Shown here one piece after another: positions 22,369 to 33,481 of a DNA stretch of 64,000 nucleotides. Source of the stretch: Cryptomeria japonica (Eukaryota; Streptophyta; Pinopsida; Cupressales; Cupressaceae); assembly GCF_030272615.1 (NCBI RefSeq), contig NC_081415.1, positions 422,993,757-423,057,756 on the forward strand. The letters are read 5' to 3'. The notes under the pieces are model-generated. The model was not told where the DNA came from. It made no database searches and saw only the letters and a list, made by a program, of their open reading frames with translations. Position 1 is the first letter of the stretch. The number at the start of each line of letters is the position of its first letter. A program made the position numbers and the translations under genes.

Positions 22369-23859
22369 CGTAGGGACTTTGCTCCTCCCTCCTTCAGGAT
22401 TCACTTTCATCCTTTCACTTTGCACACACTCACAACTTATTCGCTCACAATAAACTTGCCCATTCCCATCATGGCTTGTTATTGATCTACCTAAGATTGG
22501 TTAGCCATCCATAACCCTCCCCTTTCACTCCCTTTTCCATCCATACTAAATCAGATCCTATATGTGACTACGGCCAATTCCTACGTCTAGTAATGGGTGT
22601 GGAACTGAGACCACCACATGTTTCGAGGAGTACAGTTTCTTTCAGCTTTCTTCAGTCTATCCGCGCACAATCCGCAATAAAGCAGCATTTGCATCGCAGA
22701 TCCGCAATAAAGTTCCATATTCTCTGCAATAAAGTATCAGTTTCATGGATTCAGTCAGTTTCAGATGAGACACAACAGCAACAATGGGCTTCAACAAATC
22801 GAATCTTTCAACAGACTCAGACAACATATGGTTTAGTGCTATCGATCCTTTTTGTGAAAGTGAACATTGTGACCACAATCGAATAAGACTTAAACAAGTG
22901 ACAAGAGACACTAAACTTGAGGACTACAGTAGATGTTGGTGTCGAGTCTTGGTTTTCTTTTGATTTTATCTTTTGGTGACATGTCTTTTAGCTTTTCCAG
23001 GATGTCTTTGACTAGAGATTCTATCTCCAGGATGTCTTTGACTAGAAAGGCGAGGATGGGGTATCGTCACCTATTTGCATTTGCTGTCTGTGGATTGTCT
23101 TTTAGTAATGCTATGACTTGTCCAAGGATATGAGGACACTGTGAGTCTAGTATGAACTGGGGCATTCCTTGTTTGTGACTGTCTTATCTCCATGCAAACA
23201 GGTACAATGACTTTCTGGGCCGAACAAATGCCTCGATTGTCATAACCTATTCTGCCATAATAAAGCTCAATGATGATAACGCACAAGAAACTCTTTCACG
23301 TTCATATCTTCTGTCTTCCATCCCCCTTTCTTGATTGACTTCCATTGTCCTTCCCGAGTCCGCGTAGCCCGCTATCACATGACTGAGTATAATGACACAC
23401 CAAAAAACATTTGCATTTCATGTAGTTGCACCTGCATCACCACATATAAGCATTTCATACATACATATAGATATCACAATTGCATCACATCCTGCATACA
23501 ACACATGTTAGGACATCTCACATTTTCATTAAGTAAATAATCATTTGCATTATCATATTCATTTACATTACATACATTTACATTTGCATCATGCATCACA
23601 TATACAACATAAAAGAACAAAGATGTATTGCATTGCATCATATAAGCATCTATATCATAAAACAGGTATCACATAAGAACATCTCATCACATAAGGTACA
23701 CATGCATATAGCTGCCGCAAAAATGAATCATCTCATATATAATCAAATGTGTCATAATACAATGATGTCAAAAGAATCATATGGCTACAAAAGAATCACC
23801 CGCAGGTGTCTACAATACAATAATGGTACATATACTGATACAATGGGAGCCCACTATAG
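22369..23859 (+). other. Element 2 spacer between pol and antisense gene
   Basis: No coding sequence is recognised. It contains C/T-rich stretches near 22500 and a short direct repeat of AGGATGTCTTTGACTAGA at 23001 and 23031. A CATTTGCATT/ACATAC-rich part covers about 23400-23760. The corresponding spacers are seen in Elements 1 and 3. Confidence 0.6.
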
Positions 23860-25844
23860 CTATGAGGAACTCCCTCCCTCGAAGCCGCCTCGCCTCGATG
23901 GAGTCTGAGCTGTAGATGGACCCGCCCCAGGATCCCCCTGTCTCTCTGGTGGTGGTGGAGGCCCCATGACCCCACCGCTGGATGCCTGTCTCCTGCGACT
24001 CCCTCCCGTAGCCGTCGCTGTGCGCGATGATCTCTGGAAGCTCCTAGCCCGCTGATCTGCTGGCATAGCTGCATAGTATAGATCCCTCCAGTAGGCGATC
24101 TCCTCTCCAGCTCGCAAAACATATGCGTAGCCTGCCCTTGCATCCTCTGCTGCCCGCCTACTTGCCCTCAGAGCTGTCTCGGCCTCTGTGTATCTCTGGA
24201 TGGCCTGATCCCTCTCCCGCTCTGTGTCTCGGACCCTGATCCTGAGGTGGTTCCTCTCTCGAACCAAATCCTCAATCTCATCTGCCTGGCCCTGGCAGAT
24301 CTCCCGCAGCCTCACCACCTCATCCTCCTCAGAGTCTCCGCTCTCCGTCCCTGCCTGTGGCTCCTCCTCTACAGGTGCCTATCCCTGTGCCTCTGCCTGC
24401 ACCTATCCCTGTGCCTGTATAGGTACCTGTGGCTGTACCTGTCTCTGTCCCTCTGGCTGCACCTGTCTCTGTCCCTCTCTGGGACCCTGTGCTGCTGGCA
24501 CTTGTAGGGGCAGTCCACCCCGTCCTCTCACCACTGGAGCTGCTCTCTCCTGTCCTCCCTCCCTCCGAGGTGCTACCCGTCTCTCTCCCACCACTCCCCT
24601 CCGCCTCCGCCGGCCTCTACCTCCATCCCCTCCTCCATCATCATCCTCTCCTCCACCCTCTCCATCTAGTGGCTCTGCTGGATCTGTCAATCTGGGAAAT
24701 GGATGCTCTGCCCAGTACGCAGAGTACTCTGCGTCCATCCCTGCATCATCTACCTCTGGCCACATGTCCCATGGCATCGACATCATCTCCGCTAGCTGCA
24801 TCACTGCCTGATCATATGATAGCAGTGGGCCAAACTGCACCTGATCTCTGACCGTACGGGCATACATGCCCGAGCCTCGTGGCATCCGCTGGATCCGCCC
24901 AAACTGCCTGCATACCCTGTCCACCAGCTGTCTCTCTAATATATAGGGCGTCCGCCCAATCAGGTACCTACTCCGGAAGGTGTAGGGCAGCTCCACTACG
25001 TCATCCTCCCACTCCTCACATCCTAGATACGACCTCCAGATCACCATGTCAATATCATCAATAACTCTCCTCCAGTGCTCCAATCTCCCAATCCGAGGCT
25101 GGGATGTAATCATGGCATACAGGTGCACGAAACTCTGTCCCTGTCCTCTGCCTCTGAAGTGAATCGGCCGTGTGATGGGAAGGTGCTCATAGGCCCACAC
25201 CTGCAAGAGAGTCACACCGCAGCCCAAACCCACTGATCCATGGTATACAAACTGATGCAGCTCATAATACAAATGTGCTAGGACACATGGCCCCCATGCA
25301 TACCTAGTGTGCTCTGCCATCAGCGTCTCCAATGCCCCTCCCCAACCCACCGCCAATCCTCGTGTGGCCCTGTCTGGACACAAATATCCACTGATGACTC
25401 CCCCAACAACTGCCGACAATGCTAATCCTGTGGCAGTCATGGTGTCCCAGGCTACATGACCTGCTCGCATCTCCAACTCAGGATCCTGAAAAACCCGTCT
25501 CAATGCCTCCCTGTCACCGTCACAGTCGTAGGGGATCAACTCTCCATCAATAGGAACATGTAGAATCCTATATACATCCTCTAATGTCACTGTCATCTCA
25601 CCCATCGGCAGGTGAAACGTGCATGTCTCTGAGTGCCATCTCTCGACCAACGCAGTCAGCAACCCCATGTTTGCCCGAAACTCGGGCACATAGAGCATAT
25701 GTGTGAGACCCATCTCCTCAATGGAAATCCTGTCCTGAATCGACAACTCTGGTCGCAGTCTCTGAGTCGATGGAAATCTCTCCCGTGACTCCAACATCAG
25801 CAAATACTCCTGTAGTCAAGCAACTCAATCATGTCAGTTATCGT

Positions 25845-26095
25845 GGCATTCACTGTTTATCACAAAATACTACTCGCTACCTAAATGCATATGGCTATCT
25901 ACCCTAGTGACACTCACTGTTCATCACAAAGTGTTGCTATTTATCCTAGTAGTGCTCACTGTTCATCACAAAGTACTACGTGTGTGACATTCCCTGTTCA
26001 TCACAAAGTGTCACTCACATTCGCACTCCCTGTTCATCACAAAGTGCTGCCTATCCTGGTGCTCCCTGTTCATCACAAAGTGCCTTAATCTATCC
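25845..26095. repeat. CTGTTCATCACAAAGTG repeats (PMD intron, acceptor side)
   Basis: Six or seven tandem units of about 30-45 bases share CTGTTCATCACAAAGT, several bounded by CACT and AGTG that can pair. They lie just upstream of the 3' splice site of the antisense PMD intron. Confidence 0.9.
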
Positions 26096-26204
26096 TAATC
26101 TTCCTAGAGGACCTGCTTGAGTGTATCCTCTCAGCAGCTTATCCAATCGACAGCGTATGTTCATCACAGAACTGCCGATTTGACCTAAAAGACTAAAACC
26201 ATGC

Positions 26205-26530
26205 ATTTAAACACACAAACGCACTTTTTCAACACACACGCGCTTTTAACTCATAAACGCGCTTATAGACTGCATACACGCACCTCTGCAACATAGACGC
26301 GCTTTCTAAACACAAACGTGCCTATGCCAGACACAAACACGACCAGGGAACACAGACGTCCCTACATGACATAAACGCTATTAAAAATCACAGACGCTGC
26401 TACATTTCACAAACGCATCCGCATTCAACACAAACGCGGTTCCAGGCACAGACGCGCCTGGATCCGACACAGACGCGCCTGTTGGACACAGACGCGCCTG
26501 GCGCTGACACAGACGCGGTTGCGCGTTTTT
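26205..26530. repeat. CACAGACGCG motif array (PMD intron, donor side)
   Basis: About eighteen units every 15-25 bases with a core ACAGACGCGC or variants such as ACAAACGC. This is the reverse complement of the CGCGTCTGTG leader arrays at 12541-12830 and 14025-14320. On the antisense transcript the motif therefore has the same orientation as in the sense leader. Confidence 0.9.
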
Positions 26531-26790
26531 GCACTTTTAAACTATCCTATTCCTAGCGCATTTATTGCTCCTAAACATGCATTTATGACAAAACTCGAAA
26601 TGCGTGAAAGTACGAGGAGGTTTTCGGGTACTTACCGGCTCTCCTGCATCGGCTGGTCGCTGGAATCGGCGGACACGATCAAATCTATGAATGAATGCCA
26701 TCGCTACTGATTGCTGCTGCTCTTTTCTCGCTCTGCACTATGATCTTCTAAGGGTGTGGATGACAATGAGGATGTCTTTTGCCCGTGGCC

Positions 26791-26799
26791 TATCTTATA
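26791..26799 (-). promoter_or_regulatory. Probable TATA box for antisense PMD gene
   Basis: On the minus strand GGCTATAAGATAGG lies about 90 bases upstream of the exon 1 ATG at 26701. It suggests an antisense promoter inside the element, independent of the LTR. Confidence 0.5.
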
Positions 26800-27031
26800 G
26801 CCTACCCTAGCCCTCACCTGCATTTTCCCGAGTCAGTATTCTTCATCCCGTGACTCTGTCACTCTATTCGCTCAACCCATTCTATCCCATCTTTCTTATC
26901 GAGAGATTGTCTGCAATCTTTCCAGACTTTTTCATCCAATCTCTCGAGGGGGCATATCATTCCCATCCTGGGGCAACTCTGTATTAGTTCATCTTATCTT
27001 CTTTGAAACAACGCGACAAGCCGCATTGTCT

Positions 27032-27046
27032 CAAAGAGGGGCAAAA
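27032..27046 (+). other. Polypurine tract (Element 2)
   Basis: CAAAGAGGGGCAAAA abuts the 3' LTR. Identical to the tracts of Elements 1, 3 and 5. Confidence 0.95.
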
Positions 27047-27839
27047 TGTAGACACCCAAAATTGTCATGTCTAATTAAATAAATATTTTATTTATTTAAT
27101 TATCTAAGCCTAATTCCTCTATTAATTAAATAAATCTTTATTTATTTAATTAATTCATTTATCCTCTTCTAGCCTTATTTCTCATTTAAATAAATACATT
27201 TATTTATTTAAATTATCCCTTTCCTAAATTAAATAAATATTTTATTTATTTAATTATCCTACTTCTTCTATTAATTAAATAAATCTTTATTTATTTAATT
27301 AATTCATTATCTTTTTCTACACATGACACATGTCATTCATCTCTTATTTCCTACACTACCTACCTCTTTCATTATTTTGGTATTTCTTTTACCTACCCTT
27401 TAATCCTAGCCGACCTCTCTTTTTACACCTCTCAATCTTAACCCTCCATTTCATATTGTGTCTTCTATTTAAGGAGATGCTTCCTTCATTATTAAACCCT
27501 AATGAATGATCCTAATCACTCAGCCTAACTACTTGATCAATTGACTACACTACAATTCTACTTGCAACCACATTCCGTTCTTTGTTGAGCTCTTGTGCAT
27601 ACAAAAATCTGAGAGCAAGCATATCAAACAAGATCAATGGAGATAGGAAGAATGGAGATCAAAACCCTAGTGGACATGTGATGGTATAATCTTTGTGATT
27701 TTAAGTTATTTGCATTGTCTTAGGTTATCTTCATATGTTATGGTGGATCTTTGTTCATTGTTAGGCTAGGGTTTAGTGGTTGAATCCATTTTAGTCTTTC
27801 AATATTGTTGTTTATTGCTATCCATTTTCACCATATACA
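27047..27839 (+). repeat. 3' LTR of Element 2
   Basis: 793 bp, identical to the 5' LTR except A at 27703 in place of G at 12312. Confidence 0.97.
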
Positions 27840-27844
27840 GATAG
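27840..27844. repeat. Target-site duplication GATAG, right copy
   Basis: Matches 11651-11655 and marks the end of Element 2. Confidence 0.95.
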
Positions 27845-28270
27845 CCTTCCACTAAAATGCGAATATCTCAGCCAATACTTAATGGAATCAGGTGATTTGA
27901 AAGTCAAAATGAAGTGGATTCACGCCTCCATCCAACCCAATAGGTTTAAGAACTTGGCACTAAATCTATGACACAAAATAATGTCTGTAATCAGACTTTT
28001 ATACAGAATAATATAAGAAAATATGTGCAGAAAACTACTTTTACTGACATTGCAGTATTTCTTATAATTGTATGACTATCATAGTGAATTCATAACTTTG
28101 GTCTACTAGATTTTTTTTTTTCAGCTATAGAATCATTGCAATTTTTTTGAAATTTTCTTTTTGTAGCCATTTTAACACATGTACTATTAAATTAATGGTT
28201 GTTTTATTATGCAAATGAGGGTAATCATTACATATGTATTAATATAACGTGTTATTTTTTCTTTTTGTAG

Positions 28271-28540
28271 AAACGCACTGATAAATTCAATGAAGGTGAT
28301 AACATTAGGTTGTTCGATCCATTTGATAGTGTTGTTGTTGGCATTGGGAGGATTCACTCCCTATCTATTTTGCATGGAGTAAACTTAAAAGGAACAGGCG
28401 ACGCAAATGTGAACATTTTAATGGTCACAAGTAACATACCTCTTCCTTATGAAGACAAAATAGATGGAGCCATCCATCTAAAAGAGAAAGAGGGAACCTT
28501 CGCAAGGTGGCCATTAAAATATTTGCAGAAAATGATATAG
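28271..28540 (+). pseudogene. Terminal exon resembling a CACTA-associated domain (DUF8039-like)
   Basis: An open frame begins right after a pyrimidine-rich acceptor (CTTTTTGTAG at 28261-28270) and ends at the TAG at 28538. It encodes about 89 residues including VVGIGRIHSLSILHGVNLKG, IPLPYED and EGTFARWPLKYL. The pattern of a G-rich strand, HG..L, PLP and GTF.AWP resembles the domain found in proteins carried by CACTA/En-Spm transposons. This is recognition by eye only. No upstream exons were identified before 28271. It probably belongs to an old DNA transposon unrelated to Element 2. Confidence 0.45.
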
Positions 28541-29574
28541 CTAAATATGTTTATCATGTTTCTTATTGTTTTATGCAGTACTTTGAATATTTTGAAAGAG
28601 TTGAAAACTCTTTGACAACTTTGACATTTTTATTATATTTACATATATACCCTTAGACAGATTTGACATCTTATAACTTGATTTATATATACATATTTGC
28701 ATTATATTTTTTAATTGCAGATTACCTTGTTTGTCATGATGTTCAATCATTCTTTTAATTCTAACGTGTAGCTTGTTCGTATATGTAATATTTTTATTTG
28801 CTTTTGTCATGCTCAAAATTTAGGGCAAAAACGGAACGATTTTTTTTTTAAAACAACTAGTTAATTAATAAAGTTCAAACAATTTCTTGATACTAATTAC
28901 GTATCGAAACTTAATTACAAATCATTTGCGGGAACTAAATGTTTAATTTGTTTCCTCATCAATTAAAGTCGATAGTCTAATTTATTAAAATTCATTTAAA
29001 TGGGTGGATGAAGATAAGAATCGATCCCCCATAAAAACAAATTGACTAAATTTCTTTTTAAATCATTAATTAAATAAATGGATTAAAGTGTCAAATTAAT
29101 TTCCTAAATAACATTATACGCTGAGGAAAAATTGTCTTTCCAATAATCAATTTAGTTTCCAAGGAATTAATATTCTTTCCTTTTTTTTTTTTTTTTTTTA
29201 TAATTCAAGGCTTCACAAATAGTTAATTTGGATAAAATAATTAATTGGGATTTAAATTCCCAAGTCCAACTAAATTGAAATCCCTATCTAATCTAAAATT
29301 TGGATTTTTCCTCAACTTAAAAACAAATTTTCATGTAATCCCTATTTAGGATCTTTTTATTTTTATTTTTTTATTGATAAACAAGAATTTAACAGTCTAT
29401 TTTATTATTATTATTTTTATTACCCTAGCCCTACCCGGGCTAGGGTTTGATATATATATATTTTTTTGTTTTGTTCGAACCGAGCATTGCAGGGCCGAAC
29501 TGAGAGAGAGATAGCACGGCGAAGGGCAAATGCATGGAAGAGCGGGGGTAACCGGTGGCGGCGCGGCCATGGCC
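28541..29574. other. AT-rich stretch with no recognised gene
   Basis: AT-rich, with a poly-T run near 29180-29200 and no credible open frame. A short palindrome CCCTACCCGGGCTAGGG-like sequence lies near 29427-29445. Confidence 0.5.
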
Positions 29575-29702
29575 GCCCACTGTGCAGCGCACAGTGCGCG
29601 GCCCTGCCATTCAGTATGCACTGCACAGTGTGCGGCGTCGCCGCCCACTGTGCCTTGCACAGTGCGCGGCTCCGCCGTTCACTGTGCGATGCACAGTGGC
29701 TT
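29575..29702. repeat. GC-rich hairpin minisatellite, four units
   Basis: Four imperfect units of about 33-36 bases, each with CACTGTGC followed a few bases later by GCACAGTG, so every unit can fold. They are separated by GCGGC-type linkers. The block is a GC-rich island in strongly AT-rich DNA and is followed by TA runs. Confidence 0.85.
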
Positions 29703-29760
29703 CGGCCCCCTTATTCTTTTGCTAAATTTTTTTTTAAATTTTTTTTATTTTTATTTTTAT

Positions 29761-29767
29761 AATATAA

Positions 29768-29838
<71 letters not shown>

Positions 29839-29880
29839 ATATATATATATTTATATATATATATATAAATATATATATTT
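29761..29880. repeat. (TA)n-rich low-complexity tract
   Basis: Alternating TATATA interrupted by AAATA and TTTATA, next to the GC-rich minisatellite. Confidence 0.95.
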
Positions 29881-29965
29881 AAATAAATACATTTAAATAT
29901 ATTTCTCAAGGCAAATTTTTTTTAATAAACAGGAACAAAAGAAATAACAAAGTAATCTCATTATG

Positions 29966-29966
<1 letters not shown>

Positions 29967-30011
<45 letters not shown>
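29967..30011. repeat. (TA)n microsatellite
   Basis: Uninterrupted TA dinucleotides over 45 bases. Confidence 0.95.
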
Positions 30012-30013
<2 letters not shown>

Positions 30014-32819
30014 TGATTGAACTTAGGCTTCCATTTTCATTCTTTTTGCAGGGTTTTTATATGGCATGCTTGTATAAAAATATATATATATGAATTTTTA
30101 CATGTATATTGATATATATATATATAAATATATATTTATGACTAATAGATTTAATTTCTTTTTTTTCTTAAACTAACATCATAATCATGAAAGATTTTGA
30201 TAAACCATTGTAGGAAAAGGTATATGGATTTTGCTTGTTTTAATGGATAAATATTTGTTTCCAGAACTATATCGAAAACTAAATATTGAAATCTATGGGT
30301 ATGTAGGAAACAGAATTTCTAAGACTTATATTTTTTTTTAAAAGAAAATACTTAAGAAATACTATTTTAGGAAAACTTTATACTTTTCTGAAGCAAATAC
30401 ATTTATTGATTTCTCAATTATTTAAACAACTAATGTATTTACATGTTAACAGCTAATACAAATCATGATTTTCTGCAATTAAAATGGAGAGAGATTCTCA
30501 GCTAAAAAGAAGAACTCAGATTTAAATAAAACTATTTTTTTTTTTTTTATATTACAAAAGAAGCTTTTGCATGCAAATCAAAGCAATCCCTTTACTTTTC
30601 AAAATAGAAATAGAAACATATCTGGCTTTTTACAACTCTTTCAATATTCTGCAAATATTACAAGATACTTCTTTATTTAACTACAATATTAAATCACATG
30701 TCCTATCTCAAATTACAACTTGCCTCTCATTCAACGAACGAGGTATTTTTCTACTAACAAATTTAAACAAATAACTGCAAATGGATTTAAGTATCTTCAA
30801 CAATAGTCTTCTGCATCTTTTCACTGTTCCTATTCTCTTCTCCTGACTTTTCCTGCATAATAAAACACAATATAACCACGGAGTGCTCACCTCCCAGCCT
30901 AGGCTAACCGGTAGCCACCCCCGAGCTCAGAGAACCAATTCCAAGACGGGTAACAAACAGACAAACACATAGAAGGCAAAATACATACAGATTTTCAGAC
31001 ACACTCCCAACTTGGCTTCACAACACCACACTTTGGTGATGATTTTTTTTTTAAGGGTGGTAGTGGACCAATACCCTGAGGAGAACTGCAAGTATGAAAT
31101 AAACAAGTAGCCACCTCATGGCACAATAAATATATCAAGAATCTCAACCCCTTATTCCTTATGCCCCCCAAAGGCATTCTAGCCTTATATCCCTCCTTAT
31201 GACCCCCATTGCACAAACAGGCCATGCAGCAAGGGTCACACAAAGATCCCTTGTGATCGCTCTCAAACGAGAGTCTCTCACTCGAGGGTTGTCACTGCTA
31301 CCACCCACAAGATCCTCTTCTCTCCCAAGAGTAAGAGGTCTTGAGAAAACTCCCAAAACACAACAAAGCATAATGCAAGATTTTCAAATGAAATTTTAAA
31401 ACAAGACATATAAAAAACACAGATTTCTTTCACCAAATCATACACTCAAACACATGCAAGAAAATAACCATTTTAAAGAATGATCAAACCAACCTTAATC
31501 TGCCCAATGGTAGTTTTGAAATTTGAGGAAGAGCTGCCCAATCCACAATTCTTCTTTCTTCTACCCTTAGTCAATTTTTCTATTCCAAACTATTATTTTC
31601 TTTTTCAAAATTTCTCTTGTCTCCAAAAATGGAGAGTGGGTGATTACCCTCCAATTCTCAAAAATCTTGCTTAAGAAGCTCATTCTCTGAGTTCTCACAA
31701 GTTTCTAAAAACCAAAAAGGAAAGAAAAGCAGAATGCAAAAAGACTCTCATTCCAAAAGGAAAAATCTCAACTAGATTAAAACTTCTAATTTTCAATTTT
31801 CGCACAACTCAAAAAAAATAATTTTTAAAGCGTTAAAAAGATCATTAAAAAGTAGAAACTTGCCTAAAATTACCCCTAACCCCTAGGTATACCTTATGGG
31901 CTTTAGGAAACCCTATTAAACTACCCCTAGGTGTTCATTTAACCCATTTTAAACCCCTTTGAAGTTTATTTTCGGGTCAAACATATGTTGACCACTCCAA
32001 AGATTATATTCCCAAAGTATTTATGACAACACATTATATTATTTAAGAAAAACTATAGTTAAACACTTTCCCACCAAGAGACACAAATAAAACATTTAAA
32101 TTTAAATCCACACATGTGTCAAGTGACACAAATAAAACACTTTTACAAATTAAAAAATGGAATTGTCTCTTGTGGTTTTTTACACATTAAATTTAAATAA
32201 CACTTAACACTCATGCAACATATACTATTACGAATAAAATACAACACAAATGGGGTGTTGTCTCTCCAAATAGACAAACCCTGGCTTACGAACATACATA
32301 AGTCTAGGTTTGGTTCTTCGTAATTTTCCATGGTCACATGGTAAATTTCCTGCGCATCTCATTTAACACATTAGTACTTTCAAATATCCACATATAATAT
32401 AATTCAAAGGAATAACAATACACATCATCACTTGCATACAATTTTCATCAGCATAGATTAAATACATCTTTTATCAAGCAAAATTCTCATAAACAATTTC
32501 ATCCCAATTCACATAAACTTAACCATACATCATAGTTCTATTATCATAGCAAAGTCTTGCAAATTAAATAACGACATCTATCATTGCAATATCATCCTAT
32601 CTAACAATCATGTAGTGTTCTATCTCATAAAGCATATAAGTAAATCATCAAAACATAGCAATGTTATCCAAATCCTGAAATCATATAAGTTCTAAGTCTC
32701 AAAATGCATCAAAATAAAGTATCCATAATAGTCTAAATATAAAATCCACTGAATGTCAGACTGAGTCGAGGTGAGGCCTCACAACTTTTATGATCTAGTT
32801 CGAGTTTAATGTTATATTA
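30012..32819. other. No recognised gene or element
   Basis: AT-rich up to about 30870, then moderately mixed. Phrases such as GCTCACCTCCCAGCC and ACTCGAGGGTTGTCACTGC near 30890-31300 look like old repeat DNA, but no terminal repeats, domain or RNA gene could be identified. Confidence 0.4.
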
Positions 32820-33290
32820 TTTTTGCATTATAAAATGATGAAATATACTACTAATAAATAAAAATGATTAAATATACTACGAATGGATGTAAATATGTGA
32901 CTAAAATAAGGACAAAATATATGACTAAAATAATGACTATGATGACTAAATAAATGACCATTTAACAACAATCAATGATTAAATTAATGACTCAATATAT
33001 AACTAAATATATGACTAAATAAATCACTAATATGACTAAATAAATGACCAGAGAACAACAATCAATGACTAAATTAATGATTAAATATATGACTAAATTA
33101 GTGACTAAATATATGACTAAATTAGTGACTATCATGACTAAATAAGTGACCAGATAACAACAATCAATGACTAAATTAATGATTAAATATATGACTAAAT
33201 TAGTGACTAAATATATGACTAAATCAATGACCAAATCAATGACCAAATCAATGACCAAATCGATGACCAAATTGATCAATCAAAACAACT
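32820..33290. repeat. ATGACTAAAT-type tandem array
   Basis: Tandem units of 10-12 bases (ATGACTAAATAT, GTGACTAAAT) plus longer repeated blocks that contain CAACAATCAATGACTAAATT. The array ends in about five copies of GACCAAATCAAT at 33226-33275. It directly borders the remnant 5' LTR of Element 5. Confidence 0.9.
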
Positions 33291-33409
33291 AGTGGTCACA
33301 TGACCAAATTGATTTATGATTGACAATAAACTACCAGTGGTCATGTGATCAAATTTAGTCATTTATCTACAGTTTTTGGTAGTTTATTTAGTCATATACT
33401 GTAGTTTTT

Positions 33410-33459
33410 GTAATAGTGTTTATACACTAGCCATTAGGCTTTACATTTCCCCATCCTCA
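33410..33459 (+). repeat. Remnant 5' LTR end of Element 5
   Basis: The last 50 or so bases (TTTATACACTA, ATTAGGCTTTA, CCCC..TC.TCA) match the end of the 3' LTR at 41718-41758. Upstream similarity stops at the tandem array. Confidence 0.65.
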
Positions 33460-33463
33460 TTTT

Positions 33464-33481
33464 TGGCACGCCCGATGGGAC
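33464..33481 (+). other. Probable primer-binding site (Element 5)
   Basis: TGGCACGCCCGATGGGAC, four bases after the LTR end, matches the Element 2 site with two differences and starts with the TGG expected for a tRNA CCA end. Confidence 0.65.

Larger units (their letters stand above)
23860..26701 (-). pseudogene. Antisense spliced PMD gene of Element 2
   Basis: Exon 1 is 26701-26636 (22 codons from ATG, ending in GEP) followed by donor GTAAGT. The intron is 26635-25810 and exon 2 starts at 25809 after TACAG, joining in phase. Exon 2 encodes a plant mobile domain of about 300 residues, with LLTALVERWHSETCTFHLPM, TVTLEDVYRILHVP, CPDRATRG, YAWGPCVLAHLY and YLIGRTPYILERQL. An acidic then Arg/Gly-rich stretch, a Gln/Pro repeat (GQRQVQPE), a coiled coil near 24300-24130 and a Pro-rich tail (SGGVMGPPPPP) follow. 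TAG stops at 24405-24403 and 24381-24379 sit where the repeat suggests Gln codons. It runs opposite to gag-pol. Function is unknown; related host proteins MAIN and MAIL1 act in silencing and gene expression. Confidence 0.85.
11656..27839 (+). mobile_element. Element 2: complete Tat-like Ty3/gypsy retrotransposon, 16.2 kb
   Basis: Both LTRs (793 bp each, TGTAG...ATACA) are present and flanked by GATAG. Aligned base by base they differ once, G at 12312 versus A at 27703. Between them lie a primer site, a 2.3-kb leader, a single gag-pol frame (14799-22124) with five stop codons, post-pol hairpins, a spliced antisense PMD gene and a polypurine tract. The dual RNase H and absence of a chromodomain indicate the Tat lineage. 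The near-identical LTRs imply a very recent insertion, yet the coding region is broken. It inserted into the older relic region of 7077-11655. Confidence 0.97.

Noticed and set aside
24224-24851. Cys-, Ser- and Pro-rich plus-strand frames of 140-195 residues
   Set aside because: Shadows of the Gln/Arg-rich region of the antisense PMD gene caused by its biased codons.
26205-26530. CRISPR-like array because of regularly spaced short repeats
   Set aside because: The repeats are short, imperfect and unevenly spaced, in plant retrotransposon DNA with no cas genes.
29397-29868. Overlapping Ala/Cys/His-rich frames on both strands
   Set aside because: They come from the GC-rich hairpin minisatellite and the TA run; repeated composition, no domain.
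32992-33279. 95-residue minus-strand frame of repeated VIDLVIDL residues
   Set aside because: It is the translation of the GACCAAATCAAT/GACTAAAT tandem array, not a membrane protein.
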